Positions 27,378 through 36,893 of a stretch of 64,000 bases of DNA are shown one piece after another. A program made the position numbers and the translations under genes. The notes below the pieces were generated by a model. That model was not told where the DNA came from. It did not search any database and worked only from the letters and a program-made list of their open reading frames with translations. Position 1 is the first letter of the stretch. Each line of letters opens with the position of its first letter. This stretch comes from Candidatus Heimdallarchaeota archaeon (GTDB taxonomy: Archaea > Asgardarchaeota > Heimdallarchaeia > JABLTI01): the NCBI GenBank assembly GCA_018238155.1, contig JABCTZ010000036.1, forward strand, positions 124,001 to 188,000, in the 5' to 3' direction.

Positions 27378-30077
27378 TTGCGAATACGAAACCGAATTAT
27401 GGTTACATTCATTGTTTTGTTGATTCTTCCATCGGTAGTAATGATTACTATTTCTAGTAGTCGAATAAGTTTACTATCAAAGGAGAATGCCAATGACTCA
27501 TCCGCTGCTCTTTTAAAGGAAGAGTTAGAACATCTTGATCGATTGTCTTCAGATGCGTCTCAGAAAATTAATGAGTTGTTTAACCAAATCGTTGCAGAAG
27601 TAACGATGCTTGACAATTATACAGAACGACTTTTCAATGGTGATATTCCCATTGATTCTTATCAATCATATTGGTGGGATTCAGCTTTAGAATTCTCAGA
27701 AACAGGACGAACAATACCTGGCATTGGGTATAATGCTGATTATGATTCTGACATCTCATTTGATACAAGTTGTTATTACATTCCAAGAGATAAACTCACT
27801 AATTTACCTGGATCTGACCCACACGCTTGGACACCAGAATTAAAAACTCTCTTGGATAATTCCTCAAATATGGATATTGTTTTTAAGAATCTTCACGAAG
27901 CAAATCCTAATTATATTTGGATTTACGCTGCTTTTGCTGATTCAGATTATTCTTTATTTAGAAATTATCCATATGATACGATGATTTGGACTCAAGAAGA
28001 TGAAGACGGTAATCCAGTTCCTGCTGCTGATGACTGGGACCCTCTTGAACAAGATTGGTATCAAAATGCTGCTTCTATCGCTGATAATAGAACGGCTTTC
28101 ACTGCTCCATATTTTGACCCCGTAGGATTGATTCTCTCAGTGGGACGTCCAGTGAGATTTACTAATGGAACTCTCTTTGGAGTAGTTAGTGTGGACATTA
28201 TGATTCAGACTATGCAACAAGATATTCTTGATCTTGATGTTAGCACAAATGGTTATGCTTTTCTTATTGATAGCAATGGTGATACTATTACACACCCTGA
28301 TTTAGTTGATGATTTTGTATCAATTGAAGAGTTAGAAATGTCTGATGCAACAAATAGTGAACAAACTGCTTTTACAACTATTATCAACGATATGAAGTCT
28401 GGAGAAGCTGATATTGCTGATTTCACAAAAAATGGCGATAAATGGTACATCTCTTATCAATCAATAGATGCTGCAGGTTATTCCTTAGCATTGATAGTTC
28501 CTGAAGCAGATATTGTAGAACCGATAGAAGAATTAAGAGCTGAAATCCTTCGAAGAAGTACAAATAACATACTAATTTCTGTTGGATTATTGATTCTTGC
28601 TCTAGCCTTGATTATTTTTGTTTCAGTAAGTGTTTCACGAAGAACAGTACAACCTATAGAAGATTTCATTGATTTAACTGAAAGAATTGCTAAAGGTGAT
28701 TTATCTCGAGACCTCGATGATGATGAAACGATTCCAAGAGAAATTCGTGGTTTGCATGAAGCGCTTGATGGGCTATTAACTGCCTTGCGATTTGGGAATT
28801 CGGACTATTATGGTGGAAATCTTGATTTAGCATACAACAACTATCTGAAAGCTCTCAAACTATTTGAAACAACTAAGGATGATGCCGGTATTGGTGTTTG
28901 TTTGAATAACCTTGGAAATGTTTATCGAGAATGGGGCGAAATGGATCAAGCCAAAGATTTCTATGCAAAAGCTATCACTGTTGCAGAAAAACTCAACGAT
29001 AAGGCCAGTTTAGCTTCAAGATACAATAATTTTGGTTTAACCTTATTAGATGTTGGTAACGTTGAAGAAGCACAAAAATATCTTGAAAAAGCATTAACTC
29101 TAAATGAGAGTTTAGGAAATATTCGTGGAAGAGTTCTTTGTTTGAATAATCTTGGTTTAGCACACTTTAAGAAAGGCTCAATAAAACTTGCATACGGTTT
29201 CTATGAAGATGCCTTAAAACTAGCCGAAGAAGATGATTTCCTAAGAGGAGCAGCACATAGTCAACTAAATCTTGCTGTTTTCTATCTAGAACAATTTGAT
29301 GTTCTAACCGCTAAAGAATACTTCAAGAAAGCCCTAGAAAGTTCTCAAATGGTAAATGACGTTCTCCTCGAAGAAGAAGTTTTACAACGATTCCAATTAA
29401 TTGAGAACGAACTCGGTGAAGATGCAACTGAAGAACAAATTAAGGATACATTGGCAAGATTGCGAGGTTCTGCTTCTCCACAAAAAACTGTGCAATATGT
29501 TCTTGACTACAGTGGTTCAATGAGTGGTTCACGTAGCAGAGCTTCAATTAGAGGTTCTCTTGACCTTCTAAAGACCGCTCTAAAAGACAAAGACACTGTT
29601 GGTATTATTACATTCTTTACTCAAAGTCACACTATTATGAACTTTACACAAGTAAGGAATAATCGTCAACACATTCAACAAACGTTTAAACGTTTAACTA
29701 GACCAAATGGCAATACTGCTATGTGGGATGCTATAATTGATGGCATTGAGAATTTGTCTCAAGTGGGTGGAACACAAAGATGGTTGGTGTTGTTAACAGA
29801 TGGAGAAGATAACTCCAGTAAAAAAACTGCTACTGATGTGAAGCGCATCATTAAGAAGTTGAAATATCAATTGAATTTAGTAATTATTAGTGTTGGAAAC
29901 ATCGGAAATGATGAATTGGAACTAATGGACTTTACTAAAACGCTTAATGGTACTTTCATCAAAGTTGATGATACTAAGAATGTTCACAAAGCAATTGAAA
30001 AAGCATTCAAGACCGTTGGACAATTGATGTCTCAAGCACAAGTATCAGTCGAAGGACTGGTATTGGATGATTTGTGA
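27378..30077 (+). CDS. dCache-HAMP-TPR-VWA membrane sensor
   Basis: This 899-aa protein starts at TTG with AGGAGA upstream. The order is: N-terminal helix (8-28), extracytoplasmic double-Cache domain (about 45-390; PLEQDWYQNAA, APYFDPVGLILSVGRPV, GYAFLIDSNGDTITHP), second helix (about 395-420), HAMP (about 420-470), TPR repeats (475-690) and a VWA domain (about 700-875). The MIDAS site is intact: DYSGS at about 710, the Thr of GNTAMWD, and Asp in LLTDGEDN. Cache domains bind small molecules such as amino acids. VWA binds a partner through Mg2+. No kinase, cyclase or methyl-accepting domain is present, so the output is protein-protein contact rather than a classical enzyme. It forms an operon with the next sensor, 12 nt downstream. 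Confidence 0.9.
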   Translation: MRIRNRIMVTFIVLLILPSVVMITISSSRISLLSKENANDSSAALLKEELEHLDRLSSDASQKINELFNQIVAEVTMLDNYTERLFNGDIPIDSYQSYWWDSALEFSETGRTIPGIGYNADYDSDISFDTSCYYIPRDKLTNLPGSDPHAWTPELKTLLDNSSNMDIVFKNLHEANPNYIWIYAAFADSDYSLFRNYPYDTMIWTQEDEDGNPVPAADDWDPLEQDWYQNAASIADNRTAFTAPYFDPVGLILSVGRPVRFTNGTLFGVVSVDIMIQTMQQDILDLDVSTNGYAFLIDSNGDTITHPDLVDDFVSIEELEMSDATNSEQTAFTTIINDMKSGEADIADFTKNGDKWYISYQSIDAAGYSLALIVPEADIVEPIEELRAEILRRSTNNILISVGLLILALALIIFVSVSVSRRTVQPIEDFIDLTERIAKGDLSRDLDDDETIPREIRGLHEALDGLLTALRFGNSDYYGGNLDLAYNNYLKALKLFETTKDDAGIGVCLNNLGNVYREWGEMDQAKDFYAKAITVAEKLNDKASLASRYNNFGLTLLDVGNVEEAQKYLEKALTLNESLGNIRGRVLCLNNLGLAHFKKGSIKLAYGFYEDALKLAEEDDFLRGAAHSQLNLAVFYLEQFDVLTAKEYFKKALESSQMVNDVLLEEEVLQRFQLIENELGEDATEEQIKDTLARLRGSASPQKTVQYVLDYSGSMSGSRSRASIRGSLDLLKTALKDKDTVGIITFFTQSHTIMNFTQVRNNRQHIQQTFKRLTRPNGNTAMWDAIIDGIENLSQVGGTQRWLVLLTDGEDNSSKKTATDVKRIIKKLKYQLNLVIISVGNIGNDELELMDFTKTLNGTFIKVDDTKNVHKAIEKAFKTVGQLMSQAQVSVEGLVLDDL

Positions 30078-30089
30078 GGTTGTGAAAAG

Positions 30090-31580
30090 ATGACTATAAC
30101 CGACTTTTTCAAAAGAAGAAGCATTAGAACAAATATAATGGTAAGCTTTTTCCTATTGTCCATCCTCTTCATGGGTGGAATTGGTGGTATCTCTCACCTA
30201 CTTGTACAACGATCTGGTGATCAAACGATTACAGACAGTACAGCCGCATTAGAGGAACAAATAACTGCAAACATTGCAATTACTGCAGAGAAAAATGCAG
30301 AAATCATCAACGAGAAACTTTCTAGTGCACAAGCAATGGTAGACTTTTTGGCAAGTGAATTGGAATATGTTTTCAGTGATGAAAATCGATATGGTGATCG
30401 CGATGTTTACTATGACCTTTGGTTTGATAATACAACTTCGTTACATTCAACACATTCACCCATTGATACTCATTGGGATAGTGATTATCAAGTAGATCTT
30501 AGCTGGGACTATTCAAGCTATTATTACTCCCACTCTGATGCCGCTGACTATGATACCTTGACACTAAAACAAAATCAAACTTTGGAAACAGTAGCAAATA
30601 TGGATTATGCATTCCAAAATGTTCATGATAATGCCCCCGATTTTAGATGGTTATACATTGTTCTGCCATTTGATGGAGCAGGAATTGATTTGTTTATCAA
30701 TTATCCAGGGAGTTGTGTTGCAGGAACAGATGCTGAAAGACTCGCTGAACCTTGGATTCCAAGCGAAACCGAAGATTGGTATACAGAAGTTCTTGCAGGT
30801 GATGGTGACATTGTTTTCACTGAGCCATATTTTGATCCAATTGATGGTATTCCTTTGATTACAATCGGACGTAGTGTAAGCTTCTCAAATGGTACATTAA
30901 TCGGTGTTATTTTTGGAGATATCTCGATTGAAACAATGGTTGACAAAATCTTAGCTGTTACAGTATTAGAGACTGGTTACGCTTCTTTAGTTACAAGTAG
31001 CGGCTCAGTTGTTGCCCATCCTGAATTGATAATTGAGGAAGGAGAAGATGAATACCCAGACATCTCTAATGTAGAGGCAAATAGTGACAGCACTTCTGCT
31101 CTCACAAGTGCCCAATTAACTGCAATCTTTTCCGGTGTTTCTGGACTACTACGTTATACACGAGATGCTCAAGAGAGATTTCTTGCTTATCATCCTGTTG
31201 GCAAAGGGAACTACATTAGCCTCATTATCTTGCCTGTTGATGAAGCATTAGCTGGCATTGAACCTGTTGAGGAAAGAATGACTGCTGCAGTTGCTAGTAC
31301 AACAACGATTATTTGGATAATTGCTGGAGCGAGTTTAGCTATTGGCATAGCTATTGGTTTAACTCTTACAGCCTATATCACTAAACCATTTAATCATCTG
31401 ATAGAGGTTGCTCGTTCTCTCTCAACAAGGAGAGCGCGAAGAGACATCATGGACGGACTTATGACAGCAATTGATCCTAAATTGCTTGAAAGCGAAGATG
31501 AATTAGGAGAACTTACTCGAGCATTCAAAGGAATGATAGATTCTGTTCAACAAGCGGAGCTAGAGAAGAATGATGATTAA
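30090..31580 (+). CDS. dCache-HAMP membrane sensor without output domain
   Basis: This 496-aa protein has an N-terminal helix (about 16-38), a double-Cache domain (about 45-395; ETEDWYTEVLAGDG, EPYFDPIDGIPLITIGRSV, GYASLVTSSGSVVAHPEL), a second helix (about 398-422) and a HAMP-like segment (about 425-490). It ends there with a helical tail. Its Cache domain resembles that of the upstream protein. With no effector domain it may be a co-receptor that forms hetero-oligomers with the VWA sensor through HAMP (inference). It follows that gene by 12 nt and is followed by the SpeA-like gene 37 nt later. Confidence 0.88.
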   Translation: MTITDFFKRRSIRTNIMVSFFLLSILFMGGIGGISHLLVQRSGDQTITDSTAALEEQITANIAITAEKNAEIINEKLSSAQAMVDFLASELEYVFSDENRYGDRDVYYDLWFDNTTSLHSTHSPIDTHWDSDYQVDLSWDYSSYYYSHSDAADYDTLTLKQNQTLETVANMDYAFQNVHDNAPDFRWLYIVLPFDGAGIDLFINYPGSCVAGTDAERLAEPWIPSETEDWYTEVLAGDGDIVFTEPYFDPIDGIPLITIGRSVSFSNGTLIGVIFGDISIETMVDKILAVTVLETGYASLVTSSGSVVAHPELIIEEGEDEYPDISNVEANSDSTSALTSAQLTAIFSGVSGLLRYTRDAQERFLAYHPVGKGNYISLIILPVDEALAGIEPVEERMTAAVASTTTIIWIIAGASLAIGIAIGLTLTAYITKPFNHLIEVARSLSTRRARRDIMDGLMTAIDPKLLESEDELGELTRAFKGMIDSVQQAELEKNDD

Positions 31581-31617
31581 TTCTTCTCTCTCTTTATCTT
31601 TTTTGGAGTAAAATTAA

Positions 31618-33441
31618 ATGACATGGACATTAGAAGACAGTAAACTGATTTATTACGCAAATCGAAACGATTTTTCATATCTCGATATAAATGCTAAAGG
31701 ACAGCTTGAACTGATAATTGATGAAAAAAGTATTTCCTTCCAAGATATAGTGAAGATGGTTCATAAAAAAACTAAATATAAGAAAACTTCCTTTGCAATA
31801 CGAGTTCCTCAATTAATAACAAAACAGATTCAAAAATTAATTCAATCTTTTGATACTGCCATTATAAAATATGATTACGTTGGAAATTATTTTCCTATCT
31901 ATCCGATTAAAGTTAATTCACAAAGATTAATTATTGAATCTATTATTAAATCCCATCCAACATATTCTTTTGAAGCCGGAACCAAATCAGAATTCATTTT
32001 ATTACTGCATGCACTTGAGACTGAAAAGCATCGATTAATTATGTGTAATGGCGGAAAAGACCCGGAATATTTACGCTCAATTAATCAAGCTATAAAAGAT
32101 GGTTATAGTGTGTGTATTTCAATTGAAACAATTCTTGAGATGAAGGATACACTCAAAATTATTGATGAAGAGAATGTTCAATTGGCTTTAAGAATAAAAC
32201 CTTATGTTGCAATGCACGGTCATTGGGGTGAATCTAGTGGACGTCATTCCAAATTTGGTTTGTCTATTGCTGAAATGCTTGAAGTAGTGAAAATTCTCAA
32301 ACAGAAAAAGAAATCAAAATTAGTAACTATGTTGCATGCTCATCCGGGATCACAAGTAACTACTCTCCCTGATTTCTATCCATTTGCTGAATTCATGGCA
32401 AATACTTTCAAGAAATTACATAGTCTTGGCCTTACCTCTCTAGATACAATTAATTTTGGAGGCGGTTTGCCTATAGACTATGATAATAGTCTTGACCCAA
32501 ATTTTATGGAGAAATACGCTCAGATTCTTGTAGAACAATTAGTAAAATTCCTTCCTGATTTTCAACCAAATATTTCAACAGAATCTGGGAGAGCAATAAC
32601 TGCTACTTCAACTATGATAATGGTGAAAGTGATTGAGAAATATGCTATTTTTCCTGAAAAAGAACCAAAACAAAAACTCCTTGATAATTTTCAACAACGT
32701 TTTGATCGTTTATCGCAAGTTCAAAGTATAGAACAGATTATTGAGAATTGGTTTGATTGGGATAGAAAATCTGGACAGTTAATTGATCCCGACAAACTAT
32801 TAGCCTTTGAATTTTTATCCTTTAAATTGAAAAAAAATCTCAGAATGAAATTCTATGACTTTTCAGGCTATAGCAATTACTTAGAAAATGAAACTATTAG
32901 GTCATTGCTGATGCCTGAATTTACACTCCAAGGAAATTTCTCTGTTTTCAATAGTATAGCTGATTATGTACTTGTTCACCAATATTTTCCGGTAATACCA
33001 ATTAGTGATTTACATGAGCAACCTGAAACAATTGCTCGATTATTTGATATAACATGTGATAGCGATGGAAAGGTTGCTACATATCATACCATTCAATCCA
33101 CGAAGAAATTATTCACCAAAGATGACTTTCTTTTGACCTATCCTGAACAAAAAATTCTTAATGGATTTCCAATCGGTAGCCTCAGAAATATTGTAGGTGG
33201 TTATTTACTCATTCCTCTTGCAGGAGCGTATCAGGACATCATTGAATTCAATCATAACCTCTTGGGTGATTTACCTGATATTCTTGTTGGATTTGATGAA
33301 GGAGATTGGCATGTTGAACTTATTAATGGAGCTCAATCAATAAGCGATCTTCTAGCTGAGGTTGGTTTTATTTCTACAGTCACTGACGATCCATATATGG
33401 ATCAAGATGACGATGAAGACGAGAAAGAAATACTAGAATAA
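31618..33441 (+). CDS. speA: Biosynthetic arginine decarboxylase-like (SpeA type)
   Basis: This 607-aa fold-III PLP decarboxylase resembles bacterial SpeA, usually 630-660 aa. The PLP lysine is Lys98 in PIYPIKVN. Other motifs are YSFEAGTKSE, MLHAHPGSQVTT, NFGGGLPIDYD, STESGRAITA, and a C-terminal CDSDGK carrying the active-site Cys from the other subunit. It should form agmatine from arginine, for polyamine synthesis. Archaea more often use a pyruvoyl arginine decarboxylase, so a SpeA-type enzyme is notable and may come from bacteria. A GGAG site precedes the ATG. The acidic end (DQDDDEDEKEILE) is unusual. A second fold-III enzyme follows. Confidence 0.85.
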   Translation: MTWTLEDSKLIYYANRNDFSYLDINAKGQLELIIDEKSISFQDIVKMVHKKTKYKKTSFAIRVPQLITKQIQKLIQSFDTAIIKYDYVGNYFPIYPIKVNSQRLIIESIIKSHPTYSFEAGTKSEFILLLHALETEKHRLIMCNGGKDPEYLRSINQAIKDGYSVCISIETILEMKDTLKIIDEENVQLALRIKPYVAMHGHWGESSGRHSKFGLSIAEMLEVVKILKQKKKSKLVTMLHAHPGSQVTTLPDFYPFAEFMANTFKKLHSLGLTSLDTINFGGGLPIDYDNSLDPNFMEKYAQILVEQLVKFLPDFQPNISTESGRAITATSTMIMVKVIEKYAIFPEKEPKQKLLDNFQQRFDRLSQVQSIEQIIENWFDWDRKSGQLIDPDKLLAFEFLSFKLKKNLRMKFYDFSGYSNYLENETIRSLLMPEFTLQGNFSVFNSIADYVLVHQYFPVIPISDLHEQPETIARLFDITCDSDGKVATYHTIQSTKKLFTKDDFLLTYPEQKILNGFPIGSLRNIVGGYLLIPLAGAYQDIIEFNHNLLGDLPDILVGFDEGDWHVELINGAQSISDLLAEVGFISTVTDDPYMDQDDDEDEKEILE

Positions 33442-33642
33442 TCTTTCTCTTCATTATTCTTATCTTTAGTGATTTTTTTCTAGCGTTGTTTGGAATAAAT
33501 ACCATTTTTTTCTCCTAACCAAAATAAGGTCATAAATTATGGTTGAATTTAAGAAAAGCTCCTAATTCATATTTAAGTGAAAACAACATTCTTTAGTGAA
33601 AGGTAAAAAATGTGAATTATAAAAACAAGAAGTTTGAGATTT

Positions 33643-35073
33643 ATGAGTAAAGAAAATCCTTTCTTGGAAATAAAAGAAAATACTCTTCATTTTGATAGAG
33701 TAAATTTACTTCGAAGTGTAGCTGCTAATTTTGGTACACCAACATATGTTTTTAGTGAAAATATAATCAAGCAAAATCTGCTGAATTTGCAAACAGCTTT
33801 TACTTCGCAATATCCCCAAACTGAAATTGCATATTCAATTAAAAACAACATGATTATTGATTTCTCCTCGATTATTGCTGATGAAATCAATTACTTCGAA
33901 ACAACATCGTTAACAGAACTACTTCTGGTTGAAAAGTTAGCCCAACAAAAGAATAAACCTCTTAATTTAATTTCAACAAATTTGTTTAAACCTGATGGTT
34001 TAATTGAACACATAATTGATTTTGGCAATCAAATTACTCGAGAGAAAAAAAATTTGCAAATGAGTGGCATAATTGCAATTGATTCATATCAAGATATGAA
34101 AAATATTGAACGTGTAGCCAAGAATGCAAACAAAAAAGCAAAAGTTTTAGTTCGAGTAAACCCAGGAATTCAGATGTCTCGTGAAAAAACGATTTTTGCA
34201 TCAGCTTATCCCGATGCTAAATGTTCTACTATCATTAAAGACATTCAACCAATAATTGATCTAAGCCAGAATGAAACAATCGAAGAGTGGCTTTTAAAAA
34301 GAAAGCATTCACCTAAATATGATTTTGCAGAAAGAATAATTCAAGAAGCAGAAAAAAGTGAGCATTTAGAATTATTAGGTATTCACGGGCACCTTGGTAG
34401 TCAGGTTACAAATATCGATTATTTCCATCACTTCTTTGAAGTAATTACTCTATTTTACAAACTAATGGAAGAAAAATTAGGAAGAAATCTCTCATTTCTT
34501 GATTTAGGTGGAGGATATCCTGTTCAGTATTCTATAAAAGAATGTGTCCCTTCAATTGAAGAAATAGCTGTTAGCTTGTCTCAAAAGATCTCTCAAGCAA
34601 AAATAACTCCTCACTTAATAATTGAAAGCGGTCGATTTGTAACTGCTAGTAGTGGTTTATTGCTCTCAAAAGTTACTCTTACAAAAGAGAATCCCTCAGG
34701 AGGAAAAATTGCCGTGCTTGATATGTCTGTTTATAGTGATCTATTAGACGTCATTGCAGCCAAATGGAATTTCGATATCTCTTTAGTCAATGATTTACCT
34801 GAACGAAAAGACGAAACCAAAGAATATTCTTGGGATTTGGTCGGTGCTACAAATGATACTTTAGATCAATTGAATCCAATCAATTATCCAGATAACCCAA
34901 ACATTGACCAGCGTTCTTTTCCTCGTGATTTAAAACCAAATGATTATATTGTTATTACAAATGCCGGTGCTTATACAACCTGCTTTAATTCCAATTATTG
35001 TGGGCGACCAAAACCGATGATTGTTCTAATTGAAAAAGATAAGAATATTCGTTTAATAAATCGTAATTATTGA
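33643..35073 (+). CDS. Diaminopimelate decarboxylase-like PLP enzyme
   Basis: The protein has about 476 aa from ATG 33643; TTG 33634 is in frame. Motifs of the LysA/ornithine decarboxylase group are GTPTYVFS, the PLP lysine in AYSIKNNM (about residue 67), GIHGHLGSQV, LDLGGGYPV, IESGRFVTA, and a terminal TNAGAYTTCFN. LysA forms lysine from meso-diaminopimelate. The protein is longer than the usual 420 aa, with an insert (about 385-430) before the C-terminal motif, and its neighbour is SpeA-like. It could instead act on a polyamine precursor such as carboxynorspermidine. Family is secure; substrate is not. Confidence 0.82.
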   Translation: MSKENPFLEIKENTLHFDRVNLLRSVAANFGTPTYVFSENIIKQNLLNLQTAFTSQYPQTEIAYSIKNNMIIDFSSIIADEINYFETTSLTELLLVEKLAQQKNKPLNLISTNLFKPDGLIEHIIDFGNQITREKKNLQMSGIIAIDSYQDMKNIERVAKNANKKAKVLVRVNPGIQMSREKTIFASAYPDAKCSTIIKDIQPIIDLSQNETIEEWLLKRKHSPKYDFAERIIQEAEKSEHLELLGIHGHLGSQVTNIDYFHHFFEVITLFYKLMEEKLGRNLSFLDLGGGYPVQYSIKECVPSIEEIAVSLSQKISQAKITPHLIIESGRFVTASSGLLLSKVTLTKENPSGGKIAVLDMSVYSDLLDVIAAKWNFDISLVNDLPERKDETKEYSWDLVGATNDTLDQLNPINYPDNPNIDQRSFPRDLKPNDYIVITNAGAYTTCFNSNYCGRPKPMIVLIEKDKNIRLINRNY

Positions 35074-35125
35074 TGAATTTTCTAATAGAAAAGCTATTAT
35101 CAGCAAAATAGTTAGTTTAAAATTA

Positions 35126-35539
35126 TTGTATGCTATTAGTAAATTAGTGAGAACTAGTCAAAAGCAGAAGTTGAGTGATTTGTCCTATTATCGAAGATTT
35201 TCTCCAAAAATTATTCTATTAATAACATTAATTGTAGGTGTACTAGTTGCCACACTTTCAATTGTTATTGTTAATACGATTGTCCATGATTGGGGAATAT
35301 ATGAGATTTTTACTTCGTTAGGAACATCAATTGGGATTTGTGGTGGGATTCTTGCGTATATTTCTTTTAGTGGTGGAACTCAGGTATCAAATTTTTATTT
35401 ACACTCTAGGTACACAAAAATGGCTCATGTAGAAAATGAATATGCGAGAAAAAGGCGACAAAAAGCGCCTTGGTTGAGTTTTCTAATAATTATCATTGGT
35501 GGAATTTTTATTGCGATAGGCCTCATAGGTTTACTTTAA
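35126..35539 (+). CDS. Small membrane protein, unknown
   Basis: This 137-aa protein has three probable transmembrane helices: about 29-52, 66-86 and 112-134. Short basic stretches lie between, including RKRRQK before the last helix. No recognised family. It starts at TTG and ends about 50 nt before the methyltransferase ATG. It may be a small integral membrane component, but nothing in the context gives a role. Confidence 0.65.
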   Translation: MYAISKLVRTSQKQKLSDLSYYRRFSPKIILLITLIVGVLVATLSIVIVNTIVHDWGIYEIFTSLGTSIGICGGILAYISFSGGTQVSNFYLHSRYTKMAHVENEYARKRRQKAPWLSFLIIIIGGIFIAIGLIGLL

Positions 35540-35589
35540 AATGCTTACCGAGTGTTTCTTTTTACATTATAATTATCGTTGGTGAAAAA

Positions 35590-36396
35590 ATGGATGAATA
35601 TTATGCAACAAATAGAAAAGTTTGGGACGAATTTGCTAAAATACATTTCAAATCTGAACATTATCGAGTGAAGGAATTTCTTGCTGGTGAAACATCTCTA
35701 AAACCATATGAATTGGAGGAATTGGGAAAGGATGTGCAAGATAAGACATTATTACATTTGCAATGCCATTTCGGTTTAGATACGTTATCTTGGGCAAGAG
35801 AGGGTGCAAAAGTTACCGGCGTTGATTTTTCAGGAGAAGCTGTGAAATTAGCTTGTCATCTCGCCAAAGAAATAAATGTTGATGCTAAATTTGTTCAATC
35901 AAATATCTATGATCTCCCTGATGTTCTTGATGAACAATTCGATATTGTTTATACTTCAATTGGTGTTTTATGTTGGTTACATGATATTAGTAGGTGGGGA
36001 GAAATTATTGCACACTTTTTGAAACCAGGAGGTATTTTCTATATAGCAGAACTTCATCCATTCTCGATGGTTTTTGATGAAGTCCATGAAAAAGAATTGA
36101 CCTTGAGATATGATTATTTTCATACACCTGAACCAATGGTATTCAAAGTAGATGGCACATATGCCGAGAAAGATGCAAAAGTAAAAGCAGAGAAGGAATA
36201 TGAATGGACTCATAGTTTATCTGACATTGTTAATGCTCTTTTGAATGCTGGATTGAAACTCGAATTCATGAATGAATATCCAATTACAGTCTATGAGGCA
36301 TTCCCATTTGCTAAACAAGATGAAGATAGCTATTATAGGTTGAAGAATCAGAAAGCAGAAATCCCTTTGATATTTACTATTCGTGCAACAAAATGA
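35590..36396 (+). CDS. Class I SAM-dependent methyltransferase
   Basis: This protein has about 268 aa from ATG 35590, which has GGTG just upstream; an upstream GTG would run into the preceding gene. The Rossmann core shows LLHLQCHFGLDTLSWAREGAKVTGVDFS (motif I at about 55-85), then SNIYDLPD and FDIVYTSIGVLCWLHDI, as in Methyltransf_11/25-type enzymes. It transfers a methyl group from SAM to an unknown acceptor in the cytoplasm. No gene next to it defines the substrate. Confidence 0.88.
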   Translation: MDEYYATNRKVWDEFAKIHFKSEHYRVKEFLAGETSLKPYELEELGKDVQDKTLLHLQCHFGLDTLSWAREGAKVTGVDFSGEAVKLACHLAKEINVDAKFVQSNIYDLPDVLDEQFDIVYTSIGVLCWLHDISRWGEIIAHFLKPGGIFYIAELHPFSMVFDEVHEKELTLRYDYFHTPEPMVFKVDGTYAEKDAKVKAEKEYEWTHSLSDIVNALLNAGLKLEFMNEYPITVYEAFPFAKQDEDSYYRLKNQKAEIPLIFTIRATK

Positions 36397-36590
36397 TTTT
36401 TTTTGTCGCATGCTATTCATCCTCAAAAACTTTATATTTAGCTAAATTTTTTTCTAATAAATATATTAAATTGCTAACTAAATGATAATTTTCCAATAAT
36501 ACACGGATATTACAATGACTTCTATATCTGTACAGGGAAAGGTATTATTGCAAGAAATTTACATTGCAAAATTTAATGAGGAGCGTAAAA

Positions 36591-36794
36591 TTGCCGAACG
36601 AAAAATCCAAGGATGAATTTAACAAAGAACTAGTTGACACTCTTCAAAAAATCGTCAACCCTAGAAGGTTAAATCGAATCTACGATAAAGTTATTTCACA
36701 CCAACAAAATGACCAATCATATCAACGACAGCAAGTTGTTTTGAGCGTTATTCAAGAATATATTCAAGAAATTGACAGTTATCTTCAAGAATAA
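36591..36794 (+). CDS. Small helical protein, unknown
   Basis: This ORF encodes 67 aa if read from TTG 36591, which has GAGGAG eight bases upstream; the earlier TTG at 36564 lacks one. It is mostly helical, with a charged N-terminus and QxxxQ-rich repeats (HQQNDQSYQRQQVVLSVIQEYIQEIDSYLQE). It may be a coiled-coil adaptor. I do not recognise it. Confidence 0.55.
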   Translation: MPNEKSKDEFNKELVDTLQKIVNPRRLNRIYDKVISHQQNDQSYQRQQVVLSVIQEYIQEIDSYLQE

Positions 36795-36893
36795 CACCAT
36801 TATTTTTCTTTTATCTTGTTAGTTACTCTGATAAACTTTCTTTACAAACACAAATTCCATAAATGATAGTTTTTTCTCTATATTGATGTAAAT

